Part shown: in pieces, positions 1-9,622 of the stretch | Layout: each line of letters opens with the position of its first letter | Position numbering within the stretch: position 1 is the first letter of the stretch | Origin: Phocaeicola_A sp963625535 | Lineage (GTDB): Bacteria; Bacteroidota; Bacteroidia; Bacteroidales; Bacteroidaceae | Length of the DNA: 21,401 nt | Assembly (NCBI GenBank): GCA_963625535.1 | Contig: CAVFUK010000004.1 | Location: forward strand, 1 to 21,401 | Reading direction: 5' to 3' | Position numbers and translations under genes: made by a program | Notes under the pieces: generated by a model | What the model was told of the DNA's origin: nothing | The model's input: only the letters and a program-made list of their open reading frames with translations | Database searches by the model: none

Positions 1-1265
1 AGGAGGCGTGCCGTCTGCTCAACGACTTCCAGGACTGCAAGCAGGCCTTGCGCGAGAAGTGCGACCAGCGCTCGCCCAACGTGGCGGACGAGTGGAGCAA
101 GTTCATCGCGGACAAAGCCGAAGATTTCTCCGCTTCAACCTCACTGGGAACCCTAGCGAAAGGCGCAACGATAAGCGCTGCAGAAGCCTCATACTCATCT
201 GAAGCCACAACGAACACCGCAGCGGGAACAACTGCAGAAGCCTCAGCAAGAATCTCGAAAGAGACTGCAGCAGAGGCAAGAGCCTCAGAGGGAACCACAT
301 CAGCTTCCACAGCTTCCCGCAAGGCCACACAGGTCTCGTTCATGCGTCGGCACCAGCAACTCTTTGTGGGCGGTCTCATCGGCATTGCCGCTACCCTGCT
401 CTGCCTGTTCCTCTTCACATGGTACCAACGCATCGGCGAGGCCCAGCTGCCCGAAGGCATGGTGGTGTTCGAGGCGAAGAACGCACCGCAGACCATCACC
501 CTAAAGAGCGGCGACGGCGAGGCACTCCCGCTGGACGACTATCAGCCCAGCGACGCAATGCCTGCGCTCATAGCCTCCAACAGCGGTCCCAAACTCAACT
601 ACCAGAAGGCCGTGGACAAGCGACCGCCCATCGTGCAACTGCTGACAACCCCCATAGGCAAGGACTTCCAAGTGACGCTGAGCGATGGCACACAGGTGTA
701 CCTGAGCGCCGACAGCCGTCTGGTCTACCCCTCACGCTTCGAGGGCCAGGAGCGCATGGTGACGCTGGAGGGCGAAGCCTACTTCGACGTGGCCAAGGAC
801 AACCAGCACCCCTTCATCGTGAAGACCGAGCACCTGGGCGTGAAAGTCCTGGGCACCAAGTTCAACATCTCCAACTACACGGGCAAGCTCACACGCGTCA
901 CCCTGATAGAGGGCTCGGTGAACGTGACCAACGCCAAGGACGGAACCTCGCTCGTGATGCAACCCAGCGACGAGGTGACCATCGACAGCCAGGGCACCAT
1001 GACCAAGAATACCATCGACGTGGACGGCTACGTCTACTGGCAGGAGGGATTCTTCTATTTCGACAACCAACCGCTGTCGGAGATTATGCAGACCATTGGC
1101 AAGTGGTACAACGTGAACGTGGTGTTCGTCAACGAGGCGGCCATGAACTACCGCTTCCACTACCTCTGTGAGCGGAACGCGGGCATCCAGCACGCCATAG
1201 AGCTGCTCAACCGCATGAAGAACCTCGACATCACGCTGCAGGGGATGACCGTCGTGGTGAGATGA
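1..1265 (+). CDS. FecR-family anti-sigma factor, 5' end cut by window edge
   Basis: This is an inner-membrane anti-sigma factor of the FecR type, expected to hold an ECF sigma factor until a TonB-dependent transducer signals. The frame is open from position 3 to the left edge, so the TTG at 48 is probably not the start and the N-terminus lies outside; 420 residues are visible. In order, with positions counted from the TTG, they show a short N-terminal cytoplasmic part, a Ser/Thr/Ala/Glu-rich linker (about 27-97), one membrane segment (about 105-125, core FVGGLIGIAATLLCLFLF), a FecR domain (TPIGKDFQVTLSDGTQVYL onward) and a C-terminal DUF4974-like domain (FFYFDNQPLSEIMQTIGKWY onward). It lies 134 nt before a SusC with an STN domain, its usual partner. 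The sigma gene is presumably just upstream, outside the window (inference). Family assignment is firm; the length of the missing part is unknown. Confidence 0.9.
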   Translation, partial: EACRLLNDFQDCKQALREKCDQRSPNVADEWSKFIADKAEDFSASTSLGTLAKGATISAAEASYSSEATTNTAAGTTAEASARISKETAAEARASEGTTSASTASRKATQVSFMRRHQQLFVGGLIGIAATLLCLFLFTWYQRIGEAQLPEGMVVFEAKNAPQTITLKSGDGEALPLDDYQPSDAMPALIASNSGPKLNYQKAVDKRPPIVQLLTTPIGKDFQVTLSDGTQVYLSADSRLVYPSRFEGQERMVTLEGEAYFDVAKDNQHPFIVKTEHLGVKVLGTKFNISNYTGKLTRVTLIEGSVNVTNAKDGTSLVMQPSDEVTIDSQGTMTKNTIDVDGYVYWQEGFFYFDNQPLSEIMQTIGKWYNVNVVFVNEAAMNYRFHYLCERNAGIQHAIELLNRMKNLDITLQGMTVVVR

Positions 1266-1399
1266 TTTCTCCCCTTTCCCAAAAAAACTTTCGATAAAAT
1301 ATCACTTTTGTGGTAGCCATTCGTCGTTGTGAAACGATTATAGGGTATAAGCGTGCCATCAAGGTACCAAATAACAGAGTAATTATTAAAAGAGAAATT

Positions 1400-4300
1400 A
1401 TGAGAAAAACGTTATTCCTTTATGGACTGGCATTCTTCACGTTGGCGCTGGGGACTCCCTTGAAGACCTACGCCCAGCAGAGTGAGAAAGTCATCAAGAT
1501 GGAAGTGAAGAGTGAGCGCCTCACCTCGGCGCTGAAGAAGCTGGAGAAGATCTCCGGTTACAAGGTTCTCTTCTCGTACGATGACCTCAACCAGTTCACA
1601 GTGAGCAGCAAGCGCATCGAGACGAGAGACATCCGTCAGGCCCTGCAGATTCTGCTCAAGGACAAGCCCATCGGTTTCAATATCGACGGACAGTACATCA
1701 ACATCTTCATCAAAGAAGAGGCCAAGCGCACCGCCATGGCAGGTCAGCAACAGACTGTTGTCTACAGCGGTACGGTGATGGACCGCGAGCATGAACCGCT
1801 GATCGGCGTGGCCGTCAGCCTGATAGGCTCCAACAGAGGCTACGCCACCCTGATGGACGGAACCTTCATCATAGAAGCAGAGCAGGGCAAGCCCGCCACC
1901 CTGCAGTTTTCCTACGTCGGCATGAAGACCATCACACAGACGTTCGACGGGAAAAAGTCGCAAACCAATCTGACCATCTACATGGAAGAAGCCGCGCAGA
2001 TTGAGGAGGTGGTGGTCAACGGTATGTTCGAGCGCCGCAAGGACAGCTTCACCGGATCGTCCGTCAGTTTCAATAAAGAGGAGCTGCAGAGCGTAGGCAA
2101 CCAGAACCTCATCAAAAGCCTGAAGAACCTCGACCCTTCCTTTCAGATAGTGGAGAACCTCGACATGGGTTCCGACCCCAACAGCATGCCCGAGTTGCAG
2201 TTGCGTGGACAAACCTCTTTTAATATCGCCGGCGACTACGACGGCAACGCCAACCAACCCCTCTTCATCCTCGACGGCTTCGAGACCACACTGGAGAAGA
2301 TCTGGGACCTCGACATGAACCGTGTGCGCAGCGTCACCATCCTGAAGGACGCCGCCGCCAAGGCCGTCTATGGTAGCAAGGCAGGTAACGGCGTGGTGGT
2401 CATCGAGACCGAGCGTCCCAAGAGCGGCAAGTTGCGCATCTCCTACACCGGAGATCTCAACATCGAGGCTCCGGACCTCACAGGCTACAACCTGATGAAC
2501 GCTCAAGAGAAGTACGACTGGGAGGTGGCTCACCACAAATACGACAATTGGCAAGCGTTCTCCAGCGCGATGAACTCCGACCTGTTGCAGAAGTCAGTAT
2601 ACGACGCCATACAATCGGGCGTGGACACCTACTGGCTGTCGAAACCCCTCCGCACCGGCGTGGGTACCAAACACTCCTTGCAGTTGGAAGGCGGCGACTC
2701 CAAAGTACGCTACCTGTTGGGCGCTTCCTATAATAATGTAGCGGGTGTGATGAAGGAGTCTTCACGCAACACCTTCAACATCAACTCATCGCTCTCCTAC
2801 ACCTATAAGAATATGGTGTTCCGCAACTTGATGGACTACACGCGCAACGTCTCCAACAACTCTCCCTACGGATCGTTCTCCGACTATGTAGGTCTGGAGC
2901 CCTACTTCGCCCCCTACGACGAGAATGGCAAGGTGAAGAAGATACTGGGCTATGAGACAGTCTTCAGCGGATTCACCGACCCTGTGTACAACCCCCTCTA
3001 CAACGCATCCTTGAATGTGAAGGACGAGAGCAACTACACCGATTTCTCCGATAACTTCGAGATGGACTGGCACATCAACGACCACTTCCGCTTCACCGGC
3101 AAGTTCAGCTACTCACGCTCCGAGAGCGGCTCGGACCTGTTCTATCCCGCCAGCCACAGCATGTTCGCCGACTACGACGCCAACGGCAACGGCGACCGCA
3201 AGGGACGCTACACCAAGAGCACCGGTTACACCGAGACCATCGCCGCCCAGGCAGGCTTGAGTTGGAACCAGACCTTCGGCAAACACGCCCTCTTCCTCAA
3301 CGGTACCTGGAACCTCAACTCCACCAACTCCCGCTCCACCACAGTAGTGGCCGAAGGTTTCGGTAACGACAACATGAACGACATCTCCATGGCCACCTAC
3401 TACCAACACGACAGCAGTCCCTCGGGCTCGGACAGCAAGACGCGTGAGATAGGTCTCGTAGGCGCGTTGAACTATAGCTACGCCGACCGCTACCTCGTCG
3501 ACTTCTCGTTCCGCGAGACAGGCTCATCGGTCTATGGTTCGGACAACCACTGGGCAGGATTCTGGTCGGCAGGTGCCGGATGGAACATCCACAACGAGAG
3601 CTGGTTCGACAACAGCAACCTCATCAAGATGCTGAAGCTCCGCTACTCCATCGGTTACACCGGCACACAGAACTTCAACCCCTATCAGGCACGTGCCAAA
3701 TACACCTACGGAGAGACTTACTACGACGGTCGCCAGGGAACGACACTGATGGGTATCCCCAACACACAGCTGAAATGGCAGAAGGTGTACGACAACAACT
3801 TCGGCCTCGACGTGGCACTGGGCAATTGGTTGACCGCTCGACTCGAGTACTACATACAGAACACCAGCAACCTGCTGTCTGACATCACCCTGCCCGCCTC
3901 CACCGGTTTCACCACCTACAAGGAGAACATGGGCGAGATTCAGAACAAGGGCGTAGAACTGAGCATGAGCTTCACCCCGTGGAGAGACAACAGCACACGC
4001 AGCTGGGTGACCTTCACCTTCTCCGCAGCACAGAACAAGAACAAGATCAAGAAGATCTACGACATCTTCAAGAAGAGCAACGACGATGCTGATGCCAACT
4101 TCGACAAGACATTCGGCTGGAGCACACTCACTACGGAGGAGTACAACTCCATAAAGACCTCTCTGACACGTCCGGCAACGAAATACTACGAAGGCTGCTC
4201 CATGACGGCCATCTGGGGTATGCGCTCGCTGGGCATCGACCCGATGACCGGCGAAGAGGCTTATCTGGACAAGGACGGTAACCTCACCTACACGTGGAGC

Positions 4301-4807
4301 TCCGACGACCAGGTGGTCATCGGCGACACCAACCCCAAGTGGCACGGCACCATCGGCATCAGCGGCGGTTGGCACGGTTTCACCTTCTCCGCTGTAGCTT
4401 CGTACAAAGTGGGTGGCGACCTCTACAACTCCACCCTCATCGACCGTGTGGAGAACATCTCCGGCTTCGGCAACCTCGACAAGCGTGTGAACGACGTTTG
4501 GCTCAACCCGGGCGACCAGAGTTCATTCCGTGGCGTCACCATGTTGCAGCGTCCTACCGACTCGGGCGTAAACATCACCAAGCCGACCTCACGATTCGTG
4601 CAGCGCAACAACGAGCTCTACCTCTCGTCGCTCAACATCGGCTACGACTTCTTCAGCGCCGCATGGCTGAAGCAGATAGGTCTGGAGCAGTTGAGAGTCT
4701 CTTTCTACGCAAACGAGCTCTTCCGCCTCACCTCTGTGAAGGTGGAGCGCGGTCTGACCTATCCGTTTGCCCGCACATTCTCATTCTCTGTTAATGCAAC
4801 ATTCTAA
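1400..4807 (+). CDS. SusC/RagA-type TonB-dependent outer-membrane transporter with STN signalling domain
   Basis: This is an outer-membrane active-transport barrel that would pair with the SusD downstream. I chose the ATG at 1400 because it gives a clean signal peptide (MRKTLFLYGLAFFTLALG, cleavage near TYA-QQ, residue 26); the frame extends upstream only to a GTG with no signal. The protein is 1135 residues, a usual SusC size. Domains in order: STN (about 31-103), a carboxypeptidase-regulatory-like beta domain (about 121-195), a TonB-box-like EEVVVNGMF (202-210), a plug with LFILDGFE and VTILKDAAAKAVYGSKAGNG, then the beta barrel ending in a terminal Phe (FSVNATF). The STN domain indicates signalling to the FecR protein encoded upstream, so the locus is probably induced by its own substrate. 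SusD follows after 11 nt. The ligand cannot be told from sequence. Confidence 0.96.
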   Translation: MRKTLFLYGLAFFTLALGTPLKTYAQQSEKVIKMEVKSERLTSALKKLEKISGYKVLFSYDDLNQFTVSSKRIETRDIRQALQILLKDKPIGFNIDGQYINIFIKEEAKRTAMAGQQQTVVYSGTVMDREHEPLIGVAVSLIGSNRGYATLMDGTFIIEAEQGKPATLQFSYVGMKTITQTFDGKKSQTNLTIYMEEAAQIEEVVVNGMFERRKDSFTGSSVSFNKEELQSVGNQNLIKSLKNLDPSFQIVENLDMGSDPNSMPELQLRGQTSFNIAGDYDGNANQPLFILDGFETTLEKIWDLDMNRVRSVTILKDAAAKAVYGSKAGNGVVVIETERPKSGKLRISYTGDLNIEAPDLTGYNLMNAQEKYDWEVAHHKYDNWQAFSSAMNSDLLQKSVYDAIQSGVDTYWLSKPLRTGVGTKHSLQLEGGDSKVRYLLGASYNNVAGVMKESSRNTFNINSSLSYTYKNMVFRNLMDYTRNVSNNSPYGSFSDYVGLEPYFAPYDENGKVKKILGYETVFSGFTDPVYNPLYNASLNVKDESNYTDFSDNFEMDWHINDHFRFTGKFSYSRSESGSDLFYPASHSMFADYDANGNGDRKGRYTKSTGYTETIAAQAGLSWNQTFGKHALFLNGTWNLNSTNSRSTTVVAEGFGNDNMNDISMATYYQHDSSPSGSDSKTREIGLVGALNYSYADRYLVDFSFRETGSSVYGSDNHWAGFWSAGAGWNIHNESWFDNSNLIKMLKLRYSIGYTGTQNFNPYQARAKYTYGETYYDGRQGTTLMGIPNTQLKWQKVYDNNFGLDVALGNWLTARLEYYIQNTSNLLSDITLPASTGFTTYKENMGEIQNKGVELSMSFTPWRDNSTRSWVTFTFSAAQNKNKIKKIYDIFKKSNDDADANFDKTFGWSTLTTEEYNSIKTSLTRPATKYYEGCSMTAIWGMRSLGIDPMTGEEAYLDKDGNLTYTWSSDDQVVIGDTNPKWHGTIGISGGWHGFTFSAVASYKVGGDLYNSTLIDRVENISGFGNLDKRVNDVWLNPGDQSSFRGVTMLQRPTDSGVNITKPTSRFVQRNNELYLSSLNIGYDFFSAAWLKQIGLEQLRVSFYANELFRLTSVKVERGLTYPFARTFSFSVNATF

Positions 4808-4818
4808 ACGAAACGAAA

Positions 4819-6372
4819 ATGAAAACATATAAAGTATCTACAATATTATCCGCGATTGCATTGGCTCTGGGCATGAGCAGTTGCAACGACTACTTGGATG
4901 TGGAGCCGGATACCGAGACCGACCGCGGCCAACTATTCTCCAACGAAAGCGGTTTCGCCGATGCTATGAGCGGCATCTACGTCAACATGATCTCCGACGC
5001 GCTCTATGGCAAGAACCTCACCTGGTATATGCTGGAGCTGATTGGCGGCAACGCCACCTACATGTACGGAAACAACGCCAACTTTGCAAGTTTCTACTTT
5101 CACCCCGATGCCAGGTACTACAAGGAGAGCCTGCGTAACAGCGATGTGGACCCCATTTGGAATGAGCAGTACAACACCATCGCCAATGTCAACTCCGTGC
5201 TGAGTTGCATCGACGACAAGAAGGGTGTGTTCGAGGGCAACGACTACGAGGTGTTCAAGGGCGAGCTCCTGGGCTTGCGCGCCTTCCTCCACTTCGACCT
5301 CATGCGTCTGTTCGCCGATGCCTACAGCAGCGACAGCTATTCAGCCGAGAAGACCTACATCCCCTACGTCACCGAACTGACGAGCAACGTGCATCCGTTG
5401 CTGACGAACGACCAGGTGTGCGAGCTGATGCTGAAGGACCTGGAGGCTGCCAAGGAGTTGCTCAAGAGCGACCCCATGTACACGCTGACTTCTCCGTCGG
5501 AGTATGTATGCTCCACGGTGACAGGTACGGCAAGCTATCGCAACAAATACAACATCTACGACTGGCACAACCGCCGTTTCCACTTCAACTACTATGCGGC
5601 CGTGGCTACCGAGGCCCGCATCTACCTGTGGAAGGGCGACAAGCAGAAAGCCCTGGAATGCGCTTTGGAGGTGATCAACGCCCCCGAGGGAACCTTCAGT
5701 TGGGTGAACCCCACGCTCGTCTCCAACGTGGCCAGCACAAGCCAGTACGTGTCGCGCGACCGCACCTTCTGCACCGAGCAGATCTTCGCCCTCAACATCA
5801 AGGACCTCGAAGACCGGATGGATGGTTACCTCGTTCAGAACGAGAACTCCTTCAGCGGCGCCAATGGCAACGTGGAGGGATTCAACGCCGACGTGTTCGA
5901 CAATGCTTCAAAACAGTATGACCTGCGCTACGCTTATCTGAAGACCACCTACACACGCTCCAGAAACACATTCTACATCACCACCAAGTTCTGCAAGGAC
6001 GACGATTATGACAACAAATACTCACCTTGGTCCGCCAACCGCATGCCGTTGATTCGTCTGTCGGAGATGTACTACATCGCTGCCGAGTGCGAATCGGACC
6101 TCACTAAGGCCACCGCTTACCTCGAGACCGTACGATCACACCGTGGCCTGGAGTCGCAGCCGCTCTCGATTGGCTCAAAACAGGAGTTGCAGGACGAGAT
6201 TGAGAAGGAATACTACAAGGAGATGATTGGCGAGGGACAGACCTTCTACTACAACAAACGTCTGAACCAATCGGTGACCGGCTACGGCGCTTATGACACC
6301 CCCGTCACAGGTCCCGAGCTGTTCACCTTCCCGATGCCGGACGATGAGAAGACCTATGGAGGAAGAAATTAA
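4819..6372 (+). CDS. RagB/SusD-family nutrient-binding outer-membrane lipoprotein
   Basis: This is the surface lipoprotein lid of the SusC-SusD transporter, which captures ligand and passes it to the barrel. It has 517 residues, with a lipoprotein signal ending LGMSSC (lipidated Cys22) followed by NDYLDVEPDTET, the typical SusD mature start. The N-terminal SusD-like segment contains ESGFADAMSGIYVNM, the helical middle is TPR-like, and the C-terminal SusD_RagB part carries the signature RMPLIRLSEMYYIAAE followed by ATAYLETVRSHRGL. The start is fixed by the signal peptide directly after susC. Length is normal for the family. SusD proteins bind diverse glycans, peptides or other ligands, so the substrate stays open; no glycoside hydrolase or peptidase lies in this locus to hint at one. 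Confidence 0.96.
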   Translation: MKTYKVSTILSAIALALGMSSCNDYLDVEPDTETDRGQLFSNESGFADAMSGIYVNMISDALYGKNLTWYMLELIGGNATYMYGNNANFASFYFHPDARYYKESLRNSDVDPIWNEQYNTIANVNSVLSCIDDKKGVFEGNDYEVFKGELLGLRAFLHFDLMRLFADAYSSDSYSAEKTYIPYVTELTSNVHPLLTNDQVCELMLKDLEAAKELLKSDPMYTLTSPSEYVCSTVTGTASYRNKYNIYDWHNRRFHFNYYAAVATEARIYLWKGDKQKALECALEVINAPEGTFSWVNPTLVSNVASTSQYVSRDRTFCTEQIFALNIKDLEDRMDGYLVQNENSFSGANGNVEGFNADVFDNASKQYDLRYAYLKTTYTRSRNTFYITTKFCKDDDYDNKYSPWSANRMPLIRLSEMYYIAAECESDLTKATAYLETVRSHRGLESQPLSIGSKQELQDEIEKEYYKEMIGEGQTFYYNKRLNQSVTGYGAYDTPVTGPELFTFPMPDDEKTYGGRN

Positions 6373-6399
6373 TCAGTAATCATAAAAGAAGATATTCGT

Positions 6400-7119
6400 A
6401 TGAAAAAGATATCATATTACTTACTCCCGGCAGTGGCTGCGGTCAGCATCGCCAGCTGCTCCACCGATGAGATAGACAAATGGGACTCCTCCACAGGATA
6501 CGCCTGGTTCAGCGAGGAGAACGTGGACTTCACCTTCAAGAAGACCCCCGACGTGGCCGTGGGCGAAGCTACCCTGGTGGGCATTCCCTTCACGGTAGCC
6601 ACCACCCTCTCCGACAAGGACCGCACCCTGAACGTGGAAGTGGCGAAAACCCCGGCCGACAACCGCACCAAATACGAGCTGCAGACCCCGGCTGTGCTCC
6701 ATGCCAACCAACTGTCAGACACCGTGTGGGTGAAGGTGTGGAACGAGGAGCATCTCGACACCGTTCACGACACCATCAGTGTGCGTATCGTAGCATCGGA
6801 CAGCTTCCAGCCTGGTCTGAACGACAAAGTCAGCGCCAACCTCTGCCTCTACAACGGATTCGCGCGTCCGTCGTGGTGGGACGACGACGATGCCGTGTGG
6901 TACATAGGCAAGTTTGACCAAACGAAGATGGGCATCTATTACGCCGTGTTTGGCAACGACGACGACCCACGCGGCGAGAAAGGCACCTGGTACAGCAACA
7001 TCGCTGTGACCTATGCTATCCAGCTGCTCAACGACTACGTGACGGACAACGACATCGTCTATCCCGCTGACGACCCCGACCACGCGGGCGAGGCTCCCTA
7101 TTTTGGCTATGTATGGTAA
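6400..7119 (+). CDS. DUF4843-type lipoprotein
   Basis: This is a predicted lipoprotein of 239 residues with signal MKKISYYLLPAVAAVSIASC (lipidated Cys20). The mature part is rich in beta strands and in Asp/Trp. Layout and context (SusC, SusD, this protein, then a PKD-like lipoprotein) fit the DUF4843 lipoproteins common in Bacteroidales SusCD loci; I assign the family from recognition of overall pattern, not from a catalytic motif. An early segment (GYAWFSEENVDFTFKKTPD) and the repeated strand/turn pattern suggest an Ig-like or surface-binding fold. A likely role is an accessory ligand-binding subunit at the outer membrane (inference). It starts 27 nt after susD and ends 35 nt before the next gene, consistent with one transcript. 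Confidence 0.75.
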   Translation: MKKISYYLLPAVAAVSIASCSTDEIDKWDSSTGYAWFSEENVDFTFKKTPDVAVGEATLVGIPFTVATTLSDKDRTLNVEVAKTPADNRTKYELQTPAVLHANQLSDTVWVKVWNEEHLDTVHDTISVRIVASDSFQPGLNDKVSANLCLYNGFARPSWWDDDDAVWYIGKFDQTKMGIYYAVFGNDDDPRGEKGTWYSNIAVTYAIQLLNDYVTDNDIVYPADDPDHAGEAPYFGYVW

Positions 7120-7154
7120 CAGGACACGATTTATTAAACTAATAGACGAGCAAA

Positions 7155-8819
7155 ATGAAAAAGTTATATATAAGCATAATGGTGGCACTGGGACTGATGA
7201 CCAGCTGCTACGACGACAAGGGCAAGAACGATTTCGACAGCCCCATGGATGATGTGGAGATGATCATCCCCGAGACGGCCTACAGCGGCTCACTGGGAGA
7301 GACCATTCACATCGAGCCTATTGTCAACACCTCCATCCCCGAGAGCGACCTCGAGTTCATGTGGGAGGCAATGGGTAGTCTCTACAACGACCAAGGGCGA
7401 GACACCTTCTCACCGTTGGTGGACACCGAAAACCAAGGAAAGGTGCTGGACTATACCTGCAAGTTGGACGACAACATCACCTCTCTCAACACCAGCTACA
7501 CCTGCCGCCTCCACGCGCGTCAGAAGAGCACGGGACGCGACTTCTACAGCAGCAACACCTTCACCATCACCATTTCCGGTGTCACGGGATTGATGGTAAT
7601 CTACGACGACGGCTCACAGAGCGACCTGGGAGTGCTGATGGCAGAGGAGTTTATGCCCGCAGCGAACACCATCCCCGAGAAGGCCACGGCCGTGTCGTCG
7701 ATGTACTCAAACAACAATGGTGGCGAGAAGATGTCCGGCAAAGCCGTGAGCGTATTGAATATGTATCCCGACTGGATCTACTCAAGCGCCAAGAAGAACT
7801 ACGACCTGGTGGCAAGTACCACGGACGGCTATTCGTTCCTCAGCAACACCAGCTTCACCAAGAAAGGCGACTGGAGCTACATGTTCTACCTGACCGGCGA
7901 CCGTGCCGTCAACCAGAACAAGCCGGAGGGATTCACTGTCAATGGTGGCTACTTCATCGCCTTCGACGGTGGTGAGATGTTCATGTGCAGCAACAGCGAA
8001 TATCCGTTCCTGTTCGCCGACATCACTCTCTCAAAAGTCTGCGGCGACGGTAACTGCTTCACACTTGATCCCTATTTGATCCATGTAGCAAGCGATGGCA
8101 CAGAGTATCTGGGTTACGTTCGCGAGGTGAATGGCAAAACGCAAAAGGGTTTCATCGCTTATAGCCAACTCTATCAAGGCTATTCGTCGGAATACGTTTC
8201 ATTGATGAACACAGGCGACGACGCGGTTCCCTTCAATCCGGCTGACATGAAGGCAAACCTGCTCAAGATGAGCACAGATGCCTCCGAGCACGTGATGGCA
8301 GTGATGAAGGGCGATAGTGACCACCCGAAGTACGCGGGCAAGAACTTCTTGGTAGAGATGTGGCCTAACGCTGGCTCTAGCGGTGAAAGCGGATTGGCAA
8401 GTGTACCGTTGTTCATCAACGACATGTCCGGCTTCACCGACATCGACAAAGCTTTCGCTTTCGACTTCGGCTCCACAAAGAACATGTGCTATTATGCTAC
8501 CCCGTCAGGCGTCTACCACTATGGCCACGACGAAGCTACCCTCTACAGCCCCACAGCGCTGGAAATGGCGGAAGGCAGTACGCTGACTCTCGATGGTGAG
8601 GTTACCATGATGAAAATATTGGCTTCGCCCAACATCTCCACTCATAACACTGACGCCATCCTGATGGTAGCCACATGGAAAGACGGTGCCTCCACCCTCT
8701 ATGCTCTCCACCTCGACGACTCTACCGGCAAGGTGGCGAAGGCAGTGAAGTACGACAAGACAACCGTCGAAGGTTGGGACTTCGGCATCATCCGCGACGC
8801 CAACATCAAAGGATTGTAA
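7155..8819 (+). CDS. PKD-like family lipoprotein
   Basis: This is a predicted outer-membrane lipoprotein of 554 residues with signal MKKLYISIMVALGLMTSC (lipidated Cys18) followed by an acidic stretch starting YDDKGKNDFD. Residues about 30-145 look like tandem Ig/PKD-type beta sandwich sequence (IPESDLEFMWEAMG, then YTCRLHARQKSTGRDFYSSN). The remainder, from GVTGLMVIYDDGSQSDLG onward, is beta-rich and propeller-like, as in the PKD-like lipoproteins that accompany SusCD and DUF4843. No catalytic motif is visible. It probably forms part of the surface-exposed binding complex (inference). It is followed after 17 nt by the first thioredoxin gene. The family call rests on order and pattern; a stand-alone surface binding protein is the alternative. 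Confidence 0.75.
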   Translation: MKKLYISIMVALGLMTSCYDDKGKNDFDSPMDDVEMIIPETAYSGSLGETIHIEPIVNTSIPESDLEFMWEAMGSLYNDQGRDTFSPLVDTENQGKVLDYTCKLDDNITSLNTSYTCRLHARQKSTGRDFYSSNTFTITISGVTGLMVIYDDGSQSDLGVLMAEEFMPAANTIPEKATAVSSMYSNNNGGEKMSGKAVSVLNMYPDWIYSSAKKNYDLVASTTDGYSFLSNTSFTKKGDWSYMFYLTGDRAVNQNKPEGFTVNGGYFIAFDGGEMFMCSNSEYPFLFADITLSKVCGDGNCFTLDPYLIHVASDGTEYLGYVREVNGKTQKGFIAYSQLYQGYSSEYVSLMNTGDDAVPFNPADMKANLLKMSTDASEHVMAVMKGDSDHPKYAGKNFLVEMWPNAGSSGESGLASVPLFINDMSGFTDIDKAFAFDFGSTKNMCYYATPSGVYHYGHDEATLYSPTALEMAEGSTLTLDGEVTMMKILASPNISTHNTDAILMVATWKDGASTLYALHLDDSTGKVAKAVKYDKTTVEGWDFGIIRDANIKGL

Positions 8820-8836
8820 TTACCATTAACATAACT

Positions 8837-9622
8837 ATGAAATCATCTAAATTAGTCTTAGCTTTTATTGCTGCGCTTCCCCTCATGGGGATGGCGCAGC
8901 AACAAAAAGCTGCCTCCACCGACAAGGTGATGAAGGCCATCGAGCAAACCTGGCAAGCAACCACTCACAAGAGCACACTGCAGCAGGACGCAACCTTCCA
9001 AAAGAATCTGAAAACGGTAATGGACCGGGCCGACGCCTCATCCATCGACCTAGTGAACAACTATGGCGACGTCATCTACATGAGCGGACTGCTCGGCGAA
9101 GTAGAGGCCTTGATAAAGAAATTGCCCGCATCAATGAAGAACACCGAGGCTGGACGCCAAATGATAAACGGCTTCTACAGCGTGCGCCCCATTGAAGAGG
9201 GCAAGCCTGTGCCCGACTTCACCCTGAAGACCCCGGAAGGGAAAGAGGTGAACTTCTACCAGTTCATCAAAGGCAAGAAGTGTGTGATATTGGACTTTTG
9301 GGCCTCTTGGTGCGGATGGTGCCGCAAGGAATCGCCCAACGTGATAAAGACTTACAATGAGTTCAAGGGCGCCGACTTCGATGTCATCAGCGTCTCCTTC
9401 GACAACAAGCGCGACCGCTGGTTGAAAGCCATCGAGGAGGACAAGACCCCGTGGACCCAAGTGAGCGACCTGTTGGGTTGCGACAAGAGCGACATCTACA
9501 AGTGGTACGACCTGAACGGCATCCCCGCCATCCTGTTGGTCGACGGCAACGGCAAGGCACTGAAGCTGCGGATGCGAGGCGAACTAATCTATAACAGCGT
9601 AAAGGATGTATTGGGAAAATGA
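8837..9622 (+). CDS. Exported TlpA-like thioredoxin, WCGWC active site
   Basis: This is a periplasmic thiol-disulfide oxidoreductase of the TlpA/AhpC-TSA type, 261 residues. I chose the ATG at 8837, 17 nt after the upstream stop, because it gives a signal peptide (MKSSKLVLAFIAALPLMGMA, cleavage before QQQ); the frame continues upstream into the previous gene without a better start. Residues about 25-115 are a helical region I do not recognise. The thioredoxin fold follows from about 123 (KPVPDFTLKTPEGKEVNF) with DFWASWCGWCRKESP (Cys159, Cys162) and the cis-proline loop NGIPAILLVDGNGK (Pro230). All key residues are present, so it should be redox active. A reducing role is usual for TlpA proteins, but the direction cannot be read from sequence. 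The gene overlaps the next by 4 nt, suggesting coupled translation. Confidence 0.92.
   Translation: MKSSKLVLAFIAALPLMGMAQQQKAASTDKVMKAIEQTWQATTHKSTLQQDATFQKNLKTVMDRADASSIDLVNNYGDVIYMSGLLGEVEALIKKLPASMKNTEAGRQMINGFYSVRPIEEGKPVPDFTLKTPEGKEVNFYQFIKGKKCVILDFWASWCGWCRKESPNVIKTYNEFKGADFDVISVSFDNKRDRWLKAIEEDKTPWTQVSDLLGCDKSDIYKWYDLNGIPAILLVDGNGKALKLRMRGELIYNSVKDVLGK

Noticed and set aside
48..1265. TTG at 48 as the true start of the FecR-family gene
   Set aside because: The frame is open to the left edge with sensible FecR-like sequence (LLNDFQDCKQAL) before it, so the gene is partial rather than starting at 48.
1266..1399. Possible promoter before susC (CACTTTTG at 1303-1310, or an A-tract near 1281 followed by CGTCG near 1322)
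   Set aside because: The -7-like box differs from TAnnTTTG at its first base and has no -33 partner. The ECF-type alternative rests on one site with no second promoter in the window to compare, so neither is supported enough to list.
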